NCBI RefSeq assembly: GCF_004011695.2 | Contig: NC_082411.1 | Span: forward strand, 1,031,001 to 1,095,000 | Direction: 5' to 3' | Length of the DNA: 64,000 nt | DNA from: Ascochyta rabiei | Lineage: Eukaryota > Ascomycota > Dothideomycetes > Pleosporales > Didymellaceae | Shown: positions 45,933 to 57,338 of the stretch, in pieces | How the letters are laid out: each line of letters starts with the position of its first letter | Numbering within the stretch: the first letter of the stretch is position 1 | The notes under the pieces: model-generated | Databases searched by the model: none | What the model was told of the DNA's origin: nothing | What the model saw: the letters and a program-made list of their open reading frames with translations, nothing else | Translations under genes and position numbers: made by a program

Positions 45933-48218
45933 CTAGTAATCATCGTAGTTGTCATCGCCAAATCCTTCCTCTTCATCCTGCATATACTGCGCAGGATCAT
46001 CAAATTCTTCCTCCTCCTGCTCTTCCTCCGCGTACTCCTCTCCCCCGTCATCTTCTTCCTCTTCCTGCACTTGAACAGACACAGGCGCGGCGGTCTGACT
46101 TGGCGCAGGACTCGCGCCCATCCCGCTACCAGATGGTGTGCTTGCCGCATCTGTCTTCCCACCTGGAAAAAGTTCCTTTAATCGATCGTAGTTGATGTGG
46201 TTACTGAACCCCTTGGCGCGCTTCTTCAGCATCTTGTGCGCGGCGTCAGCCGCACTTGTCGCAGGTTGTCCTTCTAGCACGCTCCCATCGCCCATTTGGT
46301 GATGCTTGCGCTTCTGTTTTGGTTTCTTGGGTTTATCCAGCGCAGCCTCCAACTCTGCTGCGAGCAGCTTGGCTTGCTGTTCGCGGAGCCAGTCTTCATT
46401 TTGCGTGAGCCAGACGCGCTCTTTGAGGCGGACTTCGGCCGGATTGAGGATACAGTTTGCCACGTCTGGGTCGTCTTCGAATTCGTCTTCGCCAATGTCG
46501 GGTAGGGTGCTGACGTTGCGGTTGGGTGTCAGGGTGTCGGCGAGTTCTTTGGCGGTGAGACCGGTGCGTTTGAGAACCTCGTGGTTGTCGTTGTCGGCGA
46601 ATCCTTTAAAGATGGTTTCCCACTCTGTTACCTCTTTCACGATTTCTTTTTCAATTTCATTCTCGATTTCAAGGTCTTCCTCAGAAATGGGTATGGGCTC
46701 ACGTTTCTTAGGTGGTCGACCGCGCTTTTTGGGCATGACAAAATTCTCGTCCTCAGGATCGTCTCCGTTTGTATCTGCAAAGGCACTGCCGATCGCGTCC
46801 ACAAGTCCGTCTTCATTCCCTTCATTCAACGCGTCAACATCCACTACCTCCTGAGGTGTTTGTTGCGTTGGGTCGGGGGTCTGAAGTTGGGCAGGGCCGT
46901 CTGGCGATGCGCCGTCGTTGGTCTTCTGCCTCTTACTGGCCCTCGTTGGTGCAGTGCTGGGGCCAGCTTCGGCCTCCATCCCCTCCAACGCCTCCGCGGT
47001 GATGCCCTCCGCTTGAGAAGCCCCCCTCTCCTTCCTCTTCGCTTTGTTTTCTTCTCGCTCTGCTCGTCTCCAGATGGCCGGTGGCAGGGTCTTGACCTTC
47101 ATCCTGTGCCCAACCTCGCGGAATTGATTGACAGTCAAGGCCGAACTCGGTGTCCTCTTGTATTCGTACAGACGCTGATTGATAGTGGAATCGGCAACTT
47201 TGACAACATAGACAACTTCTCGGACGGATCGGCGAAAGTTGTTCATGCGGGCAGCGAGGATGATGCAAGCACCGCAGAGTCCAGCAGGCTGGCGGCCCTG
47301 AACCATCCAGTCTCTGCTCATACGTTTCAACAGCTTGCAGGCATCGTCGGCGACCTTGTGCGACGCCTCGTCAAACTCGAGCTTGCGGCAGTACTTCAGC
47401 ATCAGTGGCTCGATCTCCTGGACTGCCTTGTTGCCTACGAGCTGTGCAGGATCTTCTTCGCGTAACTTCCTCAGGAACTGCTTGTATGTGTCACCCAGCT
47501 GCCAGACGTTGACCTGTACCTTCTCAGCCAAGTCCATGAGCATGAGCGTGTTCTCTGGTTGTCTTCGCGATGCCATGTACAGTGCGACAGCTGCCACGTT
47601 TCGAATGCGGCGACCTTGGACAAAGTTGTGGTTGGACGCGAGCTTGTACCAGCCAATAGCTTGGTCCTCGACTGCCTGTCGAATCTTGAGGGCGTGTGAG
47701 AGTTTCTGGATTTCGCTTCTTCCGTTCATCTCCGCCTGCTCCCTGCTTCCCATCCCACCGAGTCCCCGCATAGTCCCGCCCATGGAATTGGCATGTCGCT
47801 GATTCTCGCCAATGAAGCCACCCTCGACTATTGCAGCTCCGCCAGAAGTTTCACCGAATGTGATTTCGGCAACGATGTGGCTTTCCTCGATAACCTGGCC
47901 GCAGTTGTAGCAGATGGCTCCTCCCTCATCAGCGTCGCTGATGTTCGGATCGTCACAGCATTTTGGTCGCTCGGGTTTCGAGGCTCGCACTGGTGCCGGT
48001 TGCGCTTTCCGTTTTGTCTCCGCGGATTGATAGATGTACCCAGTTCCGGCCGCCTTGGAAGGGTTGATAGAGCCAAGACGTGGCGCCTTGGGCCGCGCGA
48101 CTGCGGCAGGCATGTTGAAGTATGTCGAGGTATCCGCCAAGCCCACCAAGTCGGGGTGTGTCGTGTTGACGTTGACTCGGCGAGAGTTGGGGGAATAGGG
48201 AATCAAAAGTTTAGGCAT
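45933..48218 (-). CDS. BRF1: TFIIIB subunit BRF1 (TFIIB-related factor)
   Basis: Single exon, 761 residues from ATG 48218. It recruits RNA polymerase III to tRNA and 5S genes together with TBP and BDP1. The N-terminal zinc ribbon has Cys87/Cys88 and Cys103/Cys106 (GGAICYNCGQVIEES), followed by the typical IVAEITFGE. Two cyclin-like TFIIB repeats run at about 160-360 (RRIRNVAAVALYMASRRQPE; GRQPAGLCGACIILAARMNN). The BRF1 homology segment near 570-650 (CILNPAEVRLKERVWL) binds TBP. The C-terminus is acidic (EEDDGGEEYAEEEQEEEE). An alternative start at residue 36 (MPAAVARPKAP) would remove a poorly conserved leader. Confidence 0.95.
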   Translation of the reverse strand: MPKLLIPYSPNSRRVNVNTTHPDLVGLADTSTYFNMPAAVARPKAPRLGSINPSKAAGTGYIYQSAETKRKAQPAPVRASKPERPKCCDDPNISDADEGGAICYNCGQVIEESHIVAEITFGETSGGAAIVEGGFIGENQRHANSMGGTMRGLGGMGSREQAEMNGRSEIQKLSHALKIRQAVEDQAIGWYKLASNHNFVQGRRIRNVAAVALYMASRRQPENTLMLMDLAEKVQVNVWQLGDTYKQFLRKLREEDPAQLVGNKAVQEIEPLMLKYCRKLEFDEASHKVADDACKLLKRMSRDWMVQGRQPAGLCGACIILAARMNNFRRSVREVVYVVKVADSTINQRLYEYKRTPSSALTVNQFREVGHRMKVKTLPPAIWRRAEREENKAKRKERGASQAEGITAEALEGMEAEAGPSTAPTRASKRQKTNDGASPDGPAQLQTPDPTQQTPQEVVDVDALNEGNEDGLVDAIGSAFADTNGDDPEDENFVMPKKRGRPPKKREPIPISEEDLEIENEIEKEIVKEVTEWETIFKGFADNDNHEVLKRTGLTAKELADTLTPNRNVSTLPDIGEDEFEDDPDVANCILNPAEVRLKERVWLTQNEDWLREQQAKLLAAELEAALDKPKKPKQKRKHHQMGDGSVLEGQPATSAADAAHKMLKKRAKGFSNHINYDRLKELFPGGKTDAASTPSGSGMGASPAPSQTAAPVSVQVQEEEEDDGGEEYAEEEQEEEEFDDPAQYMQDEEEGFGDDNYDDY

Positions 48219-49096
48219 GAACGGTGGCTCCGCGCACGGGGATCCAATTGCGGGGCTCTTGTTTTAGCGTGCTCCACAGTCAGCCTTACACCTTGAGCCA
48301 TGGACAGTGTGTGAGTCTCGTGCACAAAACGTCTGTCTGAGCGATGGCGAGGTCATAGGCGACCTGGCTATTCAAAGCGCTTGACGCCGTCTCAGCCGTG
48401 TGTGTGGAAGTGGCTTTCTGCAACCCACTGCACAGCTGTTGGCGTTTCTTTCCAGAGCGGGAGGTCAGGAAGGCTGACGTCTACATCATCGATCCAATAT
48501 CAACCCAAATGTACAAAGACCTGTCCTATCTCTGCCAGAATAGCCCGTGTCTTTCACTGGAGAGGAGACATTGAAGATCCAGAGGCTTTTGTAGATTGAT
48601 TGCATGCTGTGTCGTCAAACGGCAGTCGCTGGAGGCTGGCGCGCGTCCCCTGGGAGTGCACGCGATGACGACTAATTTCTGAACATTGCAAGTCGTTAAA
48701 CCGCGGGCAATGTCATGACGTCTCTTGTTGAAGCGTAGAAGACATGCCGTCAGAGTGAGACGGCAGACTTGCACAATGCCAGACTTGACAATCCTCGGTG
48801 TGGTACCTGCAGCAAAACACCCACGGACGCGAGTAGCCCGCGGCAGACACATCGAACCCTTCTTTCGGCTCGCTCGACAGCCTGCGGGTGCCGTGAGCGC
48901 CCTAAACTATTGGCTGAACACAAGTTTCCAATCTTAGCACAGAACATCCCCTTGCCTGGTTTCCCAGCCATCCGCCTAAAGGTACGTAGCTCATCCCCGC
49001 TCCCAGAGCTCGGGACTCGCAGCTCGCCCATCAACTCAGCTCCATCATCTCACCACAACACCTTCGTCTAGTCAAATTTCCAAACCACAACACAGA
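48219..49096. promoter_or_regulatory. Divergent region BRF1 / acidic protein gene
   Basis: About 880 bp between two divergent start codons. I see no gene inside. Short open frames occur on both strands but are not protein-like. Confidence 0.5.
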
Positions 49097-49887
49097 ATGT
49101 CCACCCGCAAGAGGAAGCAGGATGCCGAGGAGGAGCTTGTTGCTCTCCCTTCTGACGAGTCTGAGGAGGAGGAAGAGTGAGTGAGCAGTTCTTTGCCGTT
49201 ATGCTATTGCACCTCCGCAGTTTCTGTGTCGCATTTATGCGGTTTTGACCTGGTTATTGTCGCCGTACTTTACTCCATCGAATGGGCGTTTTCAATTCAC
49301 GTGGTCAAGCTTCGTTGTCGCAGCGCAACCGTTCAAAAGACGAGCGCTGCCACCGTGAGCTACCGCGTCTCGCGATCGCCCAACGCTTGATCAACCAGCG
49401 CGTCGATCGCACGTCAAAAACATTCAATCTGTCTTTTGCCCAACCAGAGTGTAATTCGGGATGCGCAACTCTACTTTTGCACGCAAAAAGCAGCAAGGCT
49501 GACGTGAATACTCTCTAGATACCAAGAGTCTGACGCCTCAGACTTTGGTGAGGAAGAAGACTCCGATGCGGAGGCACCTCGTAAGCTACATCACTTTTAA
49601 ATAACAGAATTGGCGCTGACACTCCACTCTCAGCCCCAAAGAAGAAGACCAAGCGATCCTCCAAGGACAAGGATGGCGACGAAGAGGATGAGGATGAGGA
49701 CGAGGACGAGCTAGATGATGACGAAGAAGCTGCCTCTGATGTGCCTGAAGACGAGGATGACGAGGATGAAGACGTGGGCGACAAGTCAAAGAAGCCTGCA
49801 GGTGCTGAGAAGGATCGCAAAGTCAAGACAACAAAGAAGGATGAAGCTGTCCCTGTAGTTGACGACGACGACGAGGATGACGATTGA
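49097..49887 (+). CDS. Small acidic, probably nuclear protein
   Basis: Three exons: 49097-49176, 49519-49580 and 49634-49887, giving 131 residues. The introns are 342 and 53 nt; the first is by far the longest in this window. The product starts MSTRKRKQDAEEELVALPSD, has a basic PPKKKTKRSSKDKD patch and long Asp/Glu runs, and ends in acidic residues. This composition suits a histone-chaperone-like or nucleolar protein, but I see no diagnostic domain. The phase-2 junction gives EEEEE-YQESDASDFGEEEDSDAEAP, a consistent acidic reading, which supports the long intron. Confidence 0.75.
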
Positions 49888-51286
49888 ATCTCCAGTAACG
49901 TCTCAGGGTGATATTGTGCGCAAGGCTGCGATCTTTCCCTTATGTTACCACCTTAACGCTAGCCAGATTGCGGCCTCAAAAGCATCACTACCGCTATATA
50001 CAATGTCAGAGCACCACGAATCGCCTGGCTTTTTGGCTCTTTATCTCACCCATGACCCACGCCTCTTCTTACCAATGTCCCAAGCCACTGAACAGGGCGT
50101 AGCAGATAACAGCGTTCACGTTCGCCGACCGCACCAGCGCCATCCCATCAATCTTTGCTCTTTGCTTTCATCGCAGCATTGTCATCATACCCACATACAA
50201 TCGACAACCTACATAATGGGCGACGTCACAGCCCTTGGTATCTCCCCCAACTCAAACGAGATCGAGTCTATTTCCGCCTTGGAACCTGAGCTTCAACTAT
50301 TTTTAACTCGTCAATGACTAAGCTGTTCTGAGCTCTGTGGCAGTGCAGCATAAATAAATCTTGGCAAGCCTGAGCTTGTCCTGAACTGCCCAGGATCGGA
50401 CCATCACACACACCATGCTGGCTCACATTTAGGCCACCCACTACACGCACTAGCCTCTTTCACTACAAACAAAATAACTCCATATTCTAGTAAGGGTGAA
50501 TGGGCAGTCATTTCGTGCTGGGTTGTAACATACTATTAGTTATTAGGATTACTAGTTATTGACTACTAGTGACTTCTATGTTCTAAGACTTGTAGTATGT
50601 TCCTATTATCACCTTATGATCAAGGCTCGCAAGGCTTCGCCGTGATCTGGGTGGTAATATCTCGCCCCCACTACGCCGAACGCATGAATACGAGCCGCAA
50701 CTTCAAGCGGAACATCGCATGGGTGTGACTGGACCGCCCATAGGGAAGCCTCTAGATATTCTCCCATCGGAGGACCAACTACAAGTGGTTGCCCAATGCA
50801 CCACATGGTGCAGTATACGCCCTGCTCTACGATTTTCGTACTGCCTCCCTAGTACACGGGTCCTCTACACAGAATTGGACGCTCTTTTCGGCCCTCACAG
50901 TCGTTTCTTACCACTGCTTGGTCAACAGAGGATTTACTCAAAGATGCTGTTCCTTCTGTGCAACACTCATCTTCGTCTACTCTATTCAACGCGTAAAAAG
51001 GTCAGCATAGAAAACACACTCTTACGAGCAGGAATACTGAGAAGCTGTGAAAGAGACGGTACTTCATGAGCAGAGTATGAAGGAGGACAACCAAAGGGCT
51101 GAATACAGGGGTTTGGGAGCTACCCCTACCATTTCCCCTCGTATGTGATAAGAGGCGATAATCTCTCAGAGGATGCGCGGGCTTGATATTATAGGATATG
51201 ATTTGCCTCTATCTCGAACGAGTGTGCACGCCAGCGTGCGCGAGCGTGCGCCCATTCAAGCCGTGTCATGAGTTCATGCAGCAATC
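49888..51286. other. Intergenic region
   Basis: About 1.4 kb with no supported gene. A short AT-rich stretch with CTAGT/TTAGTTATT motifs lies at about 50480-50620. Confidence 0.5.
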
Positions 51287-52816
51287 ATGGATCTAGATGC
51301 AACTACCTTCCTAAATGATGTGGCTGGCAAGCCGTCGGGTGATTCGAGAAAATATCTTTTCTTCAGCCTCAGCCTTGTTGGCATTTCTACAAAGCGGGGG
51401 TGGTGGCCACCGTCCTCCTCAAATCGAAGTTCTGTCAATCGAATACATCTGTTTGGCATGTCTCGCATCGGCCTTGATCACAGCGGGCGTGCAACGAGCT
51501 ACTCGATTCGCCGAAAACCCATACGTAGTGCTCCGTCTGCCTCTACTCGTACGTCTATAGATCTTCAGCCTTGTAGCACGTTAGTCGAACAACACCATCT
51601 AACTTTCCTCACCGTTGATCTAGCTCTCATGGAGATCGCTCAAGAAACAAACACACTGTTCTCGACTCCTGATAGAACTCAGACCGCATCCCCGGCGCCA
51701 TCTATCCCAGCCCAGCGAAAGCCATCGAACGAAGAAACATTTGATGGTCCATTAGCTGCGCCTGAGATGGAAGCTCTACTACTACCCTTATACGACAAAA
51801 CTTTGTCAAGCTACGCGGCAAATGGGTTGGAGGACATTTCAGAGCTTTGTGATGAGACCGAAGATGAACAAAACAAAGCCTTGGTCACGATCGACTCGAA
51901 GCAACCTGGAAAGATTAAAGAATCGGTCAATGAGATCCAAAAGGGCGATGACCTCGACGAGCCAAGAATATCTCCGCTTCCACTCGAAAATCTTCCGGAT
52001 TGGAGGCCTTCCTCCCTTGGTTGGGCGCCACACATCGCGATTTTGATCTTTCTCAGCCTCGTCGTCTACATCGGCCTCTATTTGCGCTCAAAGTACAGGG
52101 GAGTCATCGCGTCTTCTGAAAGTCGTTGGGACTGGATCTTTAGGTTTGGACCGGCTTTCTTGGCTGTAACAATTCAAGAGGCCCTCTTGCGTATTGTCAC
52201 AGACCTGCAATCGGTCCTGCCCTATATTGCTCTGTCGAGTAATCCGTTTGATGACCTTCGATCGAGACACCTCGCTCGACTCACTGAACCACGATGGTAT
52301 GATGGCTTCCATTTCGATCACCTCTTCCAGGCTACAGTCTTCCTCGTTCGCTATTGCACCTTTGTGTTCGTTCCTTTACAGTCGTCACTTCTTAGTTACG
52401 GCCGCAGGCATTACAGCACAAGTTCTAGCCCGTTTCGGGTCGTGCTGCCAAACGACTTGATATCATCATTAAGTCAAAGCCGGGTGCCCGCCCTCGCACT
52501 GAACTCTGTTTGGCACGGGCAACCGGTCGCGGACATCAAGTGGCTTACCATTATGCCACAAGAGAGTGTCGTCAAGAATTACATGGCCATACAGCCAGAT
52601 TACGCAGGCGTGATGCCGTTCAGGACTGAACACGAAAAGTCGTCAAGCAATGCCTCCGAAAGCGAAACTTGGACGCTAACAACCTCAGCCATCTATGGGT
52701 ACTTGAACTGCAGTCAAATCGACAATATAACCTTGACTGTGAACAGCATCTGGCTTGGTGCTTCTGGGCTGGAGATCGATAGACTTGCACTACGTCTTAT
52801 TGACAAAGAAGGCTGA
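51287..52816 (+). CDS. Predicted membrane protein, possibly decayed (DUF3433-like?)
   Basis: The open frame of 509 codons starts at ATG 51287. The C-terminal two thirds look like real protein: a membrane helix HIAILIFLSLVVYIGLYL at about 245-262, then FGPAFLAVTIQEALLRIVTD and SVLPYIALSSNPFDDLRSR. This resembles the fungal DUF3433 membrane family, though it is only a resemblance and the protein would be short for that family. The first 110 residues in this frame look random, while another frame (51315-51548) gives a better membrane-like sequence (IEYICLACLASALITAGVQR) ending at a GTACGT donor. The two frames cannot be joined in phase, so either the 5' structure is different or the gene has suffered a frameshift. 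Confidence 0.5.
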   Translation: MDLDATTFLNDVAGKPSGDSRKYLFFSLSLVGISTKRGWWPPSSSNRSSVNRIHLFGMSRIGLDHSGRATSYSIRRKPIRSAPSASTRTSIDLQPCSTLVEQHHLTFLTVDLALMEIAQETNTLFSTPDRTQTASPAPSIPAQRKPSNEETFDGPLAAPEMEALLLPLYDKTLSSYAANGLEDISELCDETEDEQNKALVTIDSKQPGKIKESVNEIQKGDDLDEPRISPLPLENLPDWRPSSLGWAPHIAILIFLSLVVYIGLYLRSKYRGVIASSESRWDWIFRFGPAFLAVTIQEALLRIVTDLQSVLPYIALSSNPFDDLRSRHLARLTEPRWYDGFHFDHLFQATVFLVRYCTFVFVPLQSSLLSYGRRHYSTSSSPFRVVLPNDLISSLSQSRVPALALNSVWHGQPVADIKWLTIMPQESVVKNYMAIQPDYAGVMPFRTEHEKSSSNASESETWTLTTSAIYGYLNCSQIDNITLTVNSIWLGASGLEIDRLALRLIDKEG

Positions 52817-54366
52817 AAGACAGGATGTAGCGCAAACAAGCTCAAAGGGGCTCTGAGTGTGTTCCTGCAAGTGTTCAAGGGAGCAAAGGCTGACTGCGGC
52901 TTCTGCATGTCGTCGATGTAATAGTTCGAGAGTGGTACAGATGTCCAAAATCGAAGATGAATGTAGTAATTGTACAATTCGACTGCCTCCACTGCTTTGT
53001 GCTTATGTGGGGGCGGTGCAGGTCATTCTCTGCGGCACGGTCCGGGCCTTCTTTCAAGTAGGATTCATAATTTCAGACGTGCGCCGCACCATCACAAGCG
53101 AAGTCTTGTAGTGACTGAGGATACTTTTTGGGGGGATCCTGGTTGAGCATGCACTTCCGCGAGATGTATTCTTATGGCCCTACCAGGATATAAGAGATGA
53201 ACGATCGCTCTGTAGCCGGACAAGGTGCTCTTTCATTGCCCAGTGCTTTCATCGTCAAAGATCCCAGGCATGCATTTTATGGAGAACACAGCAGCTGTAG
53301 ATGCTCTCATCCAGGGGTTTGGTGTGGTTCCAAGCTCAGGCGCAGGTCGATATTGAATGATAGGCGGCGGTCGGCGCGCTGAAGTTTGGGTGTGGGGCAT
53401 CTATCGGGAAAGGGCGTTCTTCTGAGACACTCACGACACCTTCAACACAGCGCCCCGAAAGGTAGCCTGCTCGACTGTCAATACATGCACTTGCATAGTG
53501 CCGCTATAAGAACCCATGCTTTGGATTAAAGATGAAATTTGATGCCTGTCGGCCGACATAGCGGGTACTAGGAGCCTGCGACATCGAGACACATACTTCG
53601 AAAGACCGCGCGATACCTGGACTTGAAACACTGCCATCCAAGGAAACCGGAAGGGAAACGGTACATATCGGCGCAGTCACATCCAGTCGAGGCTCTTGGC
53701 TAATATATTTAGCTCCCCCACAGTCACGCTATTGCCGATGTTAAATTCAGGGAACCCACAAGTTCCGTATAAACAAAAGATTAGTTTCACACCAATAGAA
53801 AGAGCCGGTACATGGGTGGTGGGAAATTGGTGGCGTCCGGGGAAGTTTGACATCAGCTCAGCTAAGAATGCTCCGCCGGTTCTGAAAGGCTACACAGATG
53901 CCATCATCTCTATGTCGACATTTCAGGACCTGTAATCATCCGCTGGAGAGATTCCGCTTTTAGATACGTTTTACACCGGAGATGCCGGTAAATCCACTTC
54001 ATTCGGCTGCCAATACCCCGGATATTATGCCAAGTCAATGAACTTCATGAAGCTACTGCGGAAGGAACTAATCTGAGAGTACTGTGGACCCACCTACAAT
54101 ACTTTCGCCGGCAACCACAGTAAAGTGACATCTCACGACGGCGATTCCCCGCAAGCAATATAGTTCAGGCAGTTACTAGGTGCCACAATTATCGTCGTTG
54201 CGACGTATTTCGCGGAAGATTTATGGAGACTTCCAAGCTTCCCTTCGTCCAGAGGAAATGAGTACACACAGTCTGTTATATAAAGAACGAGATCTTCCCC
54301 TTTAAACAGCGGTCGTAAGATTCTAGCACTCTTCAGGTCAACTATCTCGACATAGCCGTCATCGCA
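52817..54366. other. Intergenic region
   Basis: About 1.5 kb. A 79-codon frame at 53696-53935 has protein-like segments (TWVVGNWWRPGKFDIS) and may be the remnant of a gene, but I cannot name it. The last part should carry the promoter of the acetylesterase gene, with a TATA-like TTATATAAAG at about 54279-54288. Confidence 0.45.
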
Positions 54367-55230
54367 ATGTTGGGCCCTTCATCCGTCCTGTCTTTGCTCG
54401 CGTTGGCTTCTACAGCCTTCAGTGCTCCAAGCGGAAATATTGAGAAACGTGCGCCAACTGTCTATCTCGCTGGAGACTCGACTATGGCAAAGGCCAGCGG
54501 TGGGGCGGGTACCCTTCAAGGTGAGCATCTACTTCCAGTGTGGCTGGTTGCATATCTTTAACATACAGCAGGCTGGGGTGTCTACCTCCCATACTCATTG
54601 TCTGTTTCCATTGTGAACAAAGCTATCGGCGGCCGCAGTTCTCGCTCCTACACTGTGGAGGGACGCTTCACCGACATTGTCAACACAGTCAAGGCGAACG
54701 ACATCGTCATTATTGAGTTCGGGCACAACGACGGCGGTTCATTGACCCCCACCGACAACGGCCACTCTGTGTGCTCTGGTGCTTCTACCCAGACTTGCCA
54801 GTCCACGTACAACGGTGTTGCTACTACCGTGTATACCTACCCATTTTACCTGATCCAGGCCGGTAAGGCACTGATCGCAAAGGGTGCCAAAGTCATCATC
54901 AGCAGCCCGACTCCCAACAACCCTTGGGAATCCGGTACCTTCACCTACAGCGGCAGCCGCTTCGTCGACTACAGTAAGAGCGTCGCTGCTACCCTCGGTT
55001 CGGATGCTTTCTACGTTGACCACGGTGCATATGCAGCCGATGCCTGGAAGACACTAGGCAAGGCAAAGACTGACGCTTACTTCGTCTCCGGCGATCACAC
55101 ACATACCCTTCCTATCGGTGCTGATGTCGTTGCTAAGTCTTTCGTCAAGGGTTTGCAGTGTGCTGGAGGTGGTTTCCTCGGCGAATTCGTTAAGAACAGC
55201 ACCGCCAGCATTACTGGAAAGTGCTTGTAG
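54367..55230 (+). CDS. Secreted rhamnogalacturonan acetylesterase (SGNH hydrolase, CE12 type)
   Basis: Two exons: 54367-54520 and 54572-55230, with a 51-nt intron, giving 270 residues. It removes acetyl groups from the rhamnogalacturonan backbone of pectin, aiding plant cell-wall breakdown. A signal peptide covers residues 1-20 (MLGPSSVLSLLALASTAFSA) with a KR pro-site shortly after. SGNH blocks: Ser38 in YLAGDSTMAK, the Gly in NKAIGGRSSRS, Asn104 in EFGHNDGG, and Asp226/His229 in VSGDHTHTLPIGA. Cysteine pairs around 120-127 and near the C-terminus fit disulphides. All catalytic residues are present. Confidence 0.93.
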
Positions 55231-55427
55231 AGATAGGCCCTACTTCAAATTCAAATATATCCCAATCAAACCAAGCTGTTCGTTCAATTCGACCCAATGC
55301 AGTTTAGCACCATATCGGGCCATGTGACCACGATAGGCAATTGTCTGCGTTGTTCTCCGCTTAGACGAGGCCAAATGCTGACGAACGCGACCTGTCCTAC
55401 AAAACACCACATCGCAGCAACAAGAAC

Positions 55428-56926
55428 ATGATTTACACGTTCGCTCTGGTAGGGCTTGCCAGCCTGATAGCACTTGGGGTCCGACGCCGTTACCTCACGA
55501 GCATATCGGATATTCCAGGTCCGACACTTGCTTCTATAAGTAGGCCATCCAGAAGCGATCAAACAAATCTTTCCTCAGTCTGCTCCCAAAGATAGGTGAG
55601 ACTCGGTGAAGAGCTTCGAGAATAATTTATTGGGATGACGCTTACTCGATCTTCAGAAGGAGAGGTATAGTATCATGTCCCTGCCCGATACTCGCTACCA
55701 GACGCCCATGTCAGCCACAGATCCAAAGGAGCAAGCGCGAAGGATGAAGAACCTTGCTGCCGGCTTCGCACTCTCGCACGTCGTAGCGTCTGAGCCGTAC
55801 GTGGATGAATGCATTCGTCTCCTCAAGAAACGTATTCTCAGCTTTGCCAAACCTGGAGCACCTGTGCATCTCGACCAATGGTTCAACTACATGGCTTTTG
55901 ACGTGATTGCCGAGATCCACTTCTCGCGGCAGTTCGGTTTCTTGGAGACAGGCAAGGATCTAGGTGGATCTATCGCTAATTCAAGACTGCTCGTACCGTA
56001 TGTCACCATGGTTGGCTTCTTTCGAACTCTCCATCGACCGACTGTGGGCAATCCCTTGATTACTGACTGGAACCCCATGCTCACTCAGCACATCTTGGAC
56101 ACAACCTTGTCAGCCATCAAGGCTCGACAGAAGAACCCGGACGTGCGTGAGGATGTGCTGTTACTCTGGCTGAAGCAGCATGAGCGATATCCAGAAAAAC
56201 TGTCCGAGAAGGAACTCCATGGTTGCGTTAACATGTCTGTTGGTGATGCATCAGACACTGTTAGCGCGAGTCTACAATCGTTCTTCTACCTCTTGATACA
56301 AAACCCTCAGCATCTTGCAGTTGCCAAACAAGAGATAGCAGATGCGAACTTGACCAGCGAAATCGTCTCCGATGCGGATGCCTCTCGGCTTCCATTTCTG
56401 CAAGCCTGTGAAAGTTCTTGAAATCTTGAACGTATCACTGCTAGTCTCCAGATCTGCAGCTCAAAGAAGGATGGCGTATGTTCCCACTAGTAGCGTTCGG
56501 TCTTGCACGTGTAGTACCTGCCGCTGGCGTCACGATCGGAGGCCGCCATCTCGAGCCAGGTGTGAGCTTCCTCTGCGGTCGTCACAAGAAGCCATGCATG
56601 CTAACGTTTGTACAAACACAGCTCAGTGTCAATTCGCGTGTCATACACTATAGTCGTGAACTGTTTGGTGAAGACGTCGGCATTTACAACCCAAATCGAT
56701 GGATTGGACCCCAGGCCAAAAACATCAAAAAGTGTTTTGTCGCTGTAAGCTATAGGATTTTTTTGCATTGCCGTTGATCACATGCTCACTGCCTCTTCGG
56801 TTTGGTGCAGGATACAACTCATGCCAAGGTCGCAATATTGCGCAGCTTGAGATTTTCAAGGCTGCAGCTACGCTTCTGCACGATTTTGAATTCAAGCCTA
56901 TTGATCCGGAACAGAAGTGGAGTTAA
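55428..56926 (+). pseudogene. Cytochrome P450 pseudogene
   Basis: Fragments are in the right order. The N-terminal anchor is MIYTFALVGLASLIALGV with the proline hinge DIPGPTL. A conserved block from SLPDTRYQTPMSATDP to RLPFLQA comes next. Then the K-helix region LKEGWRMFPLVAFG, the LFGEDVGIYNPNRW segment, and the heme loop FGAGYNSCQGRNIAQLEI with its cysteine. Between the hinge and SLPDTR about 70-90 codons of the normal N-terminal region are missing. At the K-helix junction the expected intron borders are out of phase. The acceptor before the heme loop reads CGG instead of an AG. A full enzyme cannot be made. Confidence 0.82.
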
Positions 56927-57338
56927 GAAGCTTCTTTTGCAGCTCTGCCGTACGGTTGGCCTTGCCATGTAGCGGAGAGCTCACGTTGAGCCGGAAGAAG
57001 GCAGGGGCTTGCTTGCGCAAGAAACATCGCAGAACGCACTTCTCAGAACAGTCGATCGTGTAGAGGCGCCCTTTGCTGTCTCGTGGTGTGACCGTGGCTC
57101 TAATTGATGTCTGCATCGCACATAGTTTCGAGTCAACTCACTGGCACTGTTTGTGGTAAATTGAGTGGTATTGCAGAAACGCGGACATCTTGTCGACCAA
57201 CTTCTGATTGATCCTGCAGAGATGCTGTCGCTGTGCACTAACAAAACAAAACGCAGCTAGCAAGTGGTATATGGCAAACTAAACAATTGCAGAACACCCA
57301 ACATGCACCTGTACGCCTAAGGCGAAGGGAAACTAACC
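56927..57338. other. Intergenic region
   Basis: This lies between the P450 pseudogene and the stop of the rhodopsin-domain gene. No gene is seen. Confidence 0.5.

Noticed and set aside
46581..47465. 294-codon open frame antisense to BRF1
   Set aside because: Opposite BRF1 conserved domains; no recognisable protein features.
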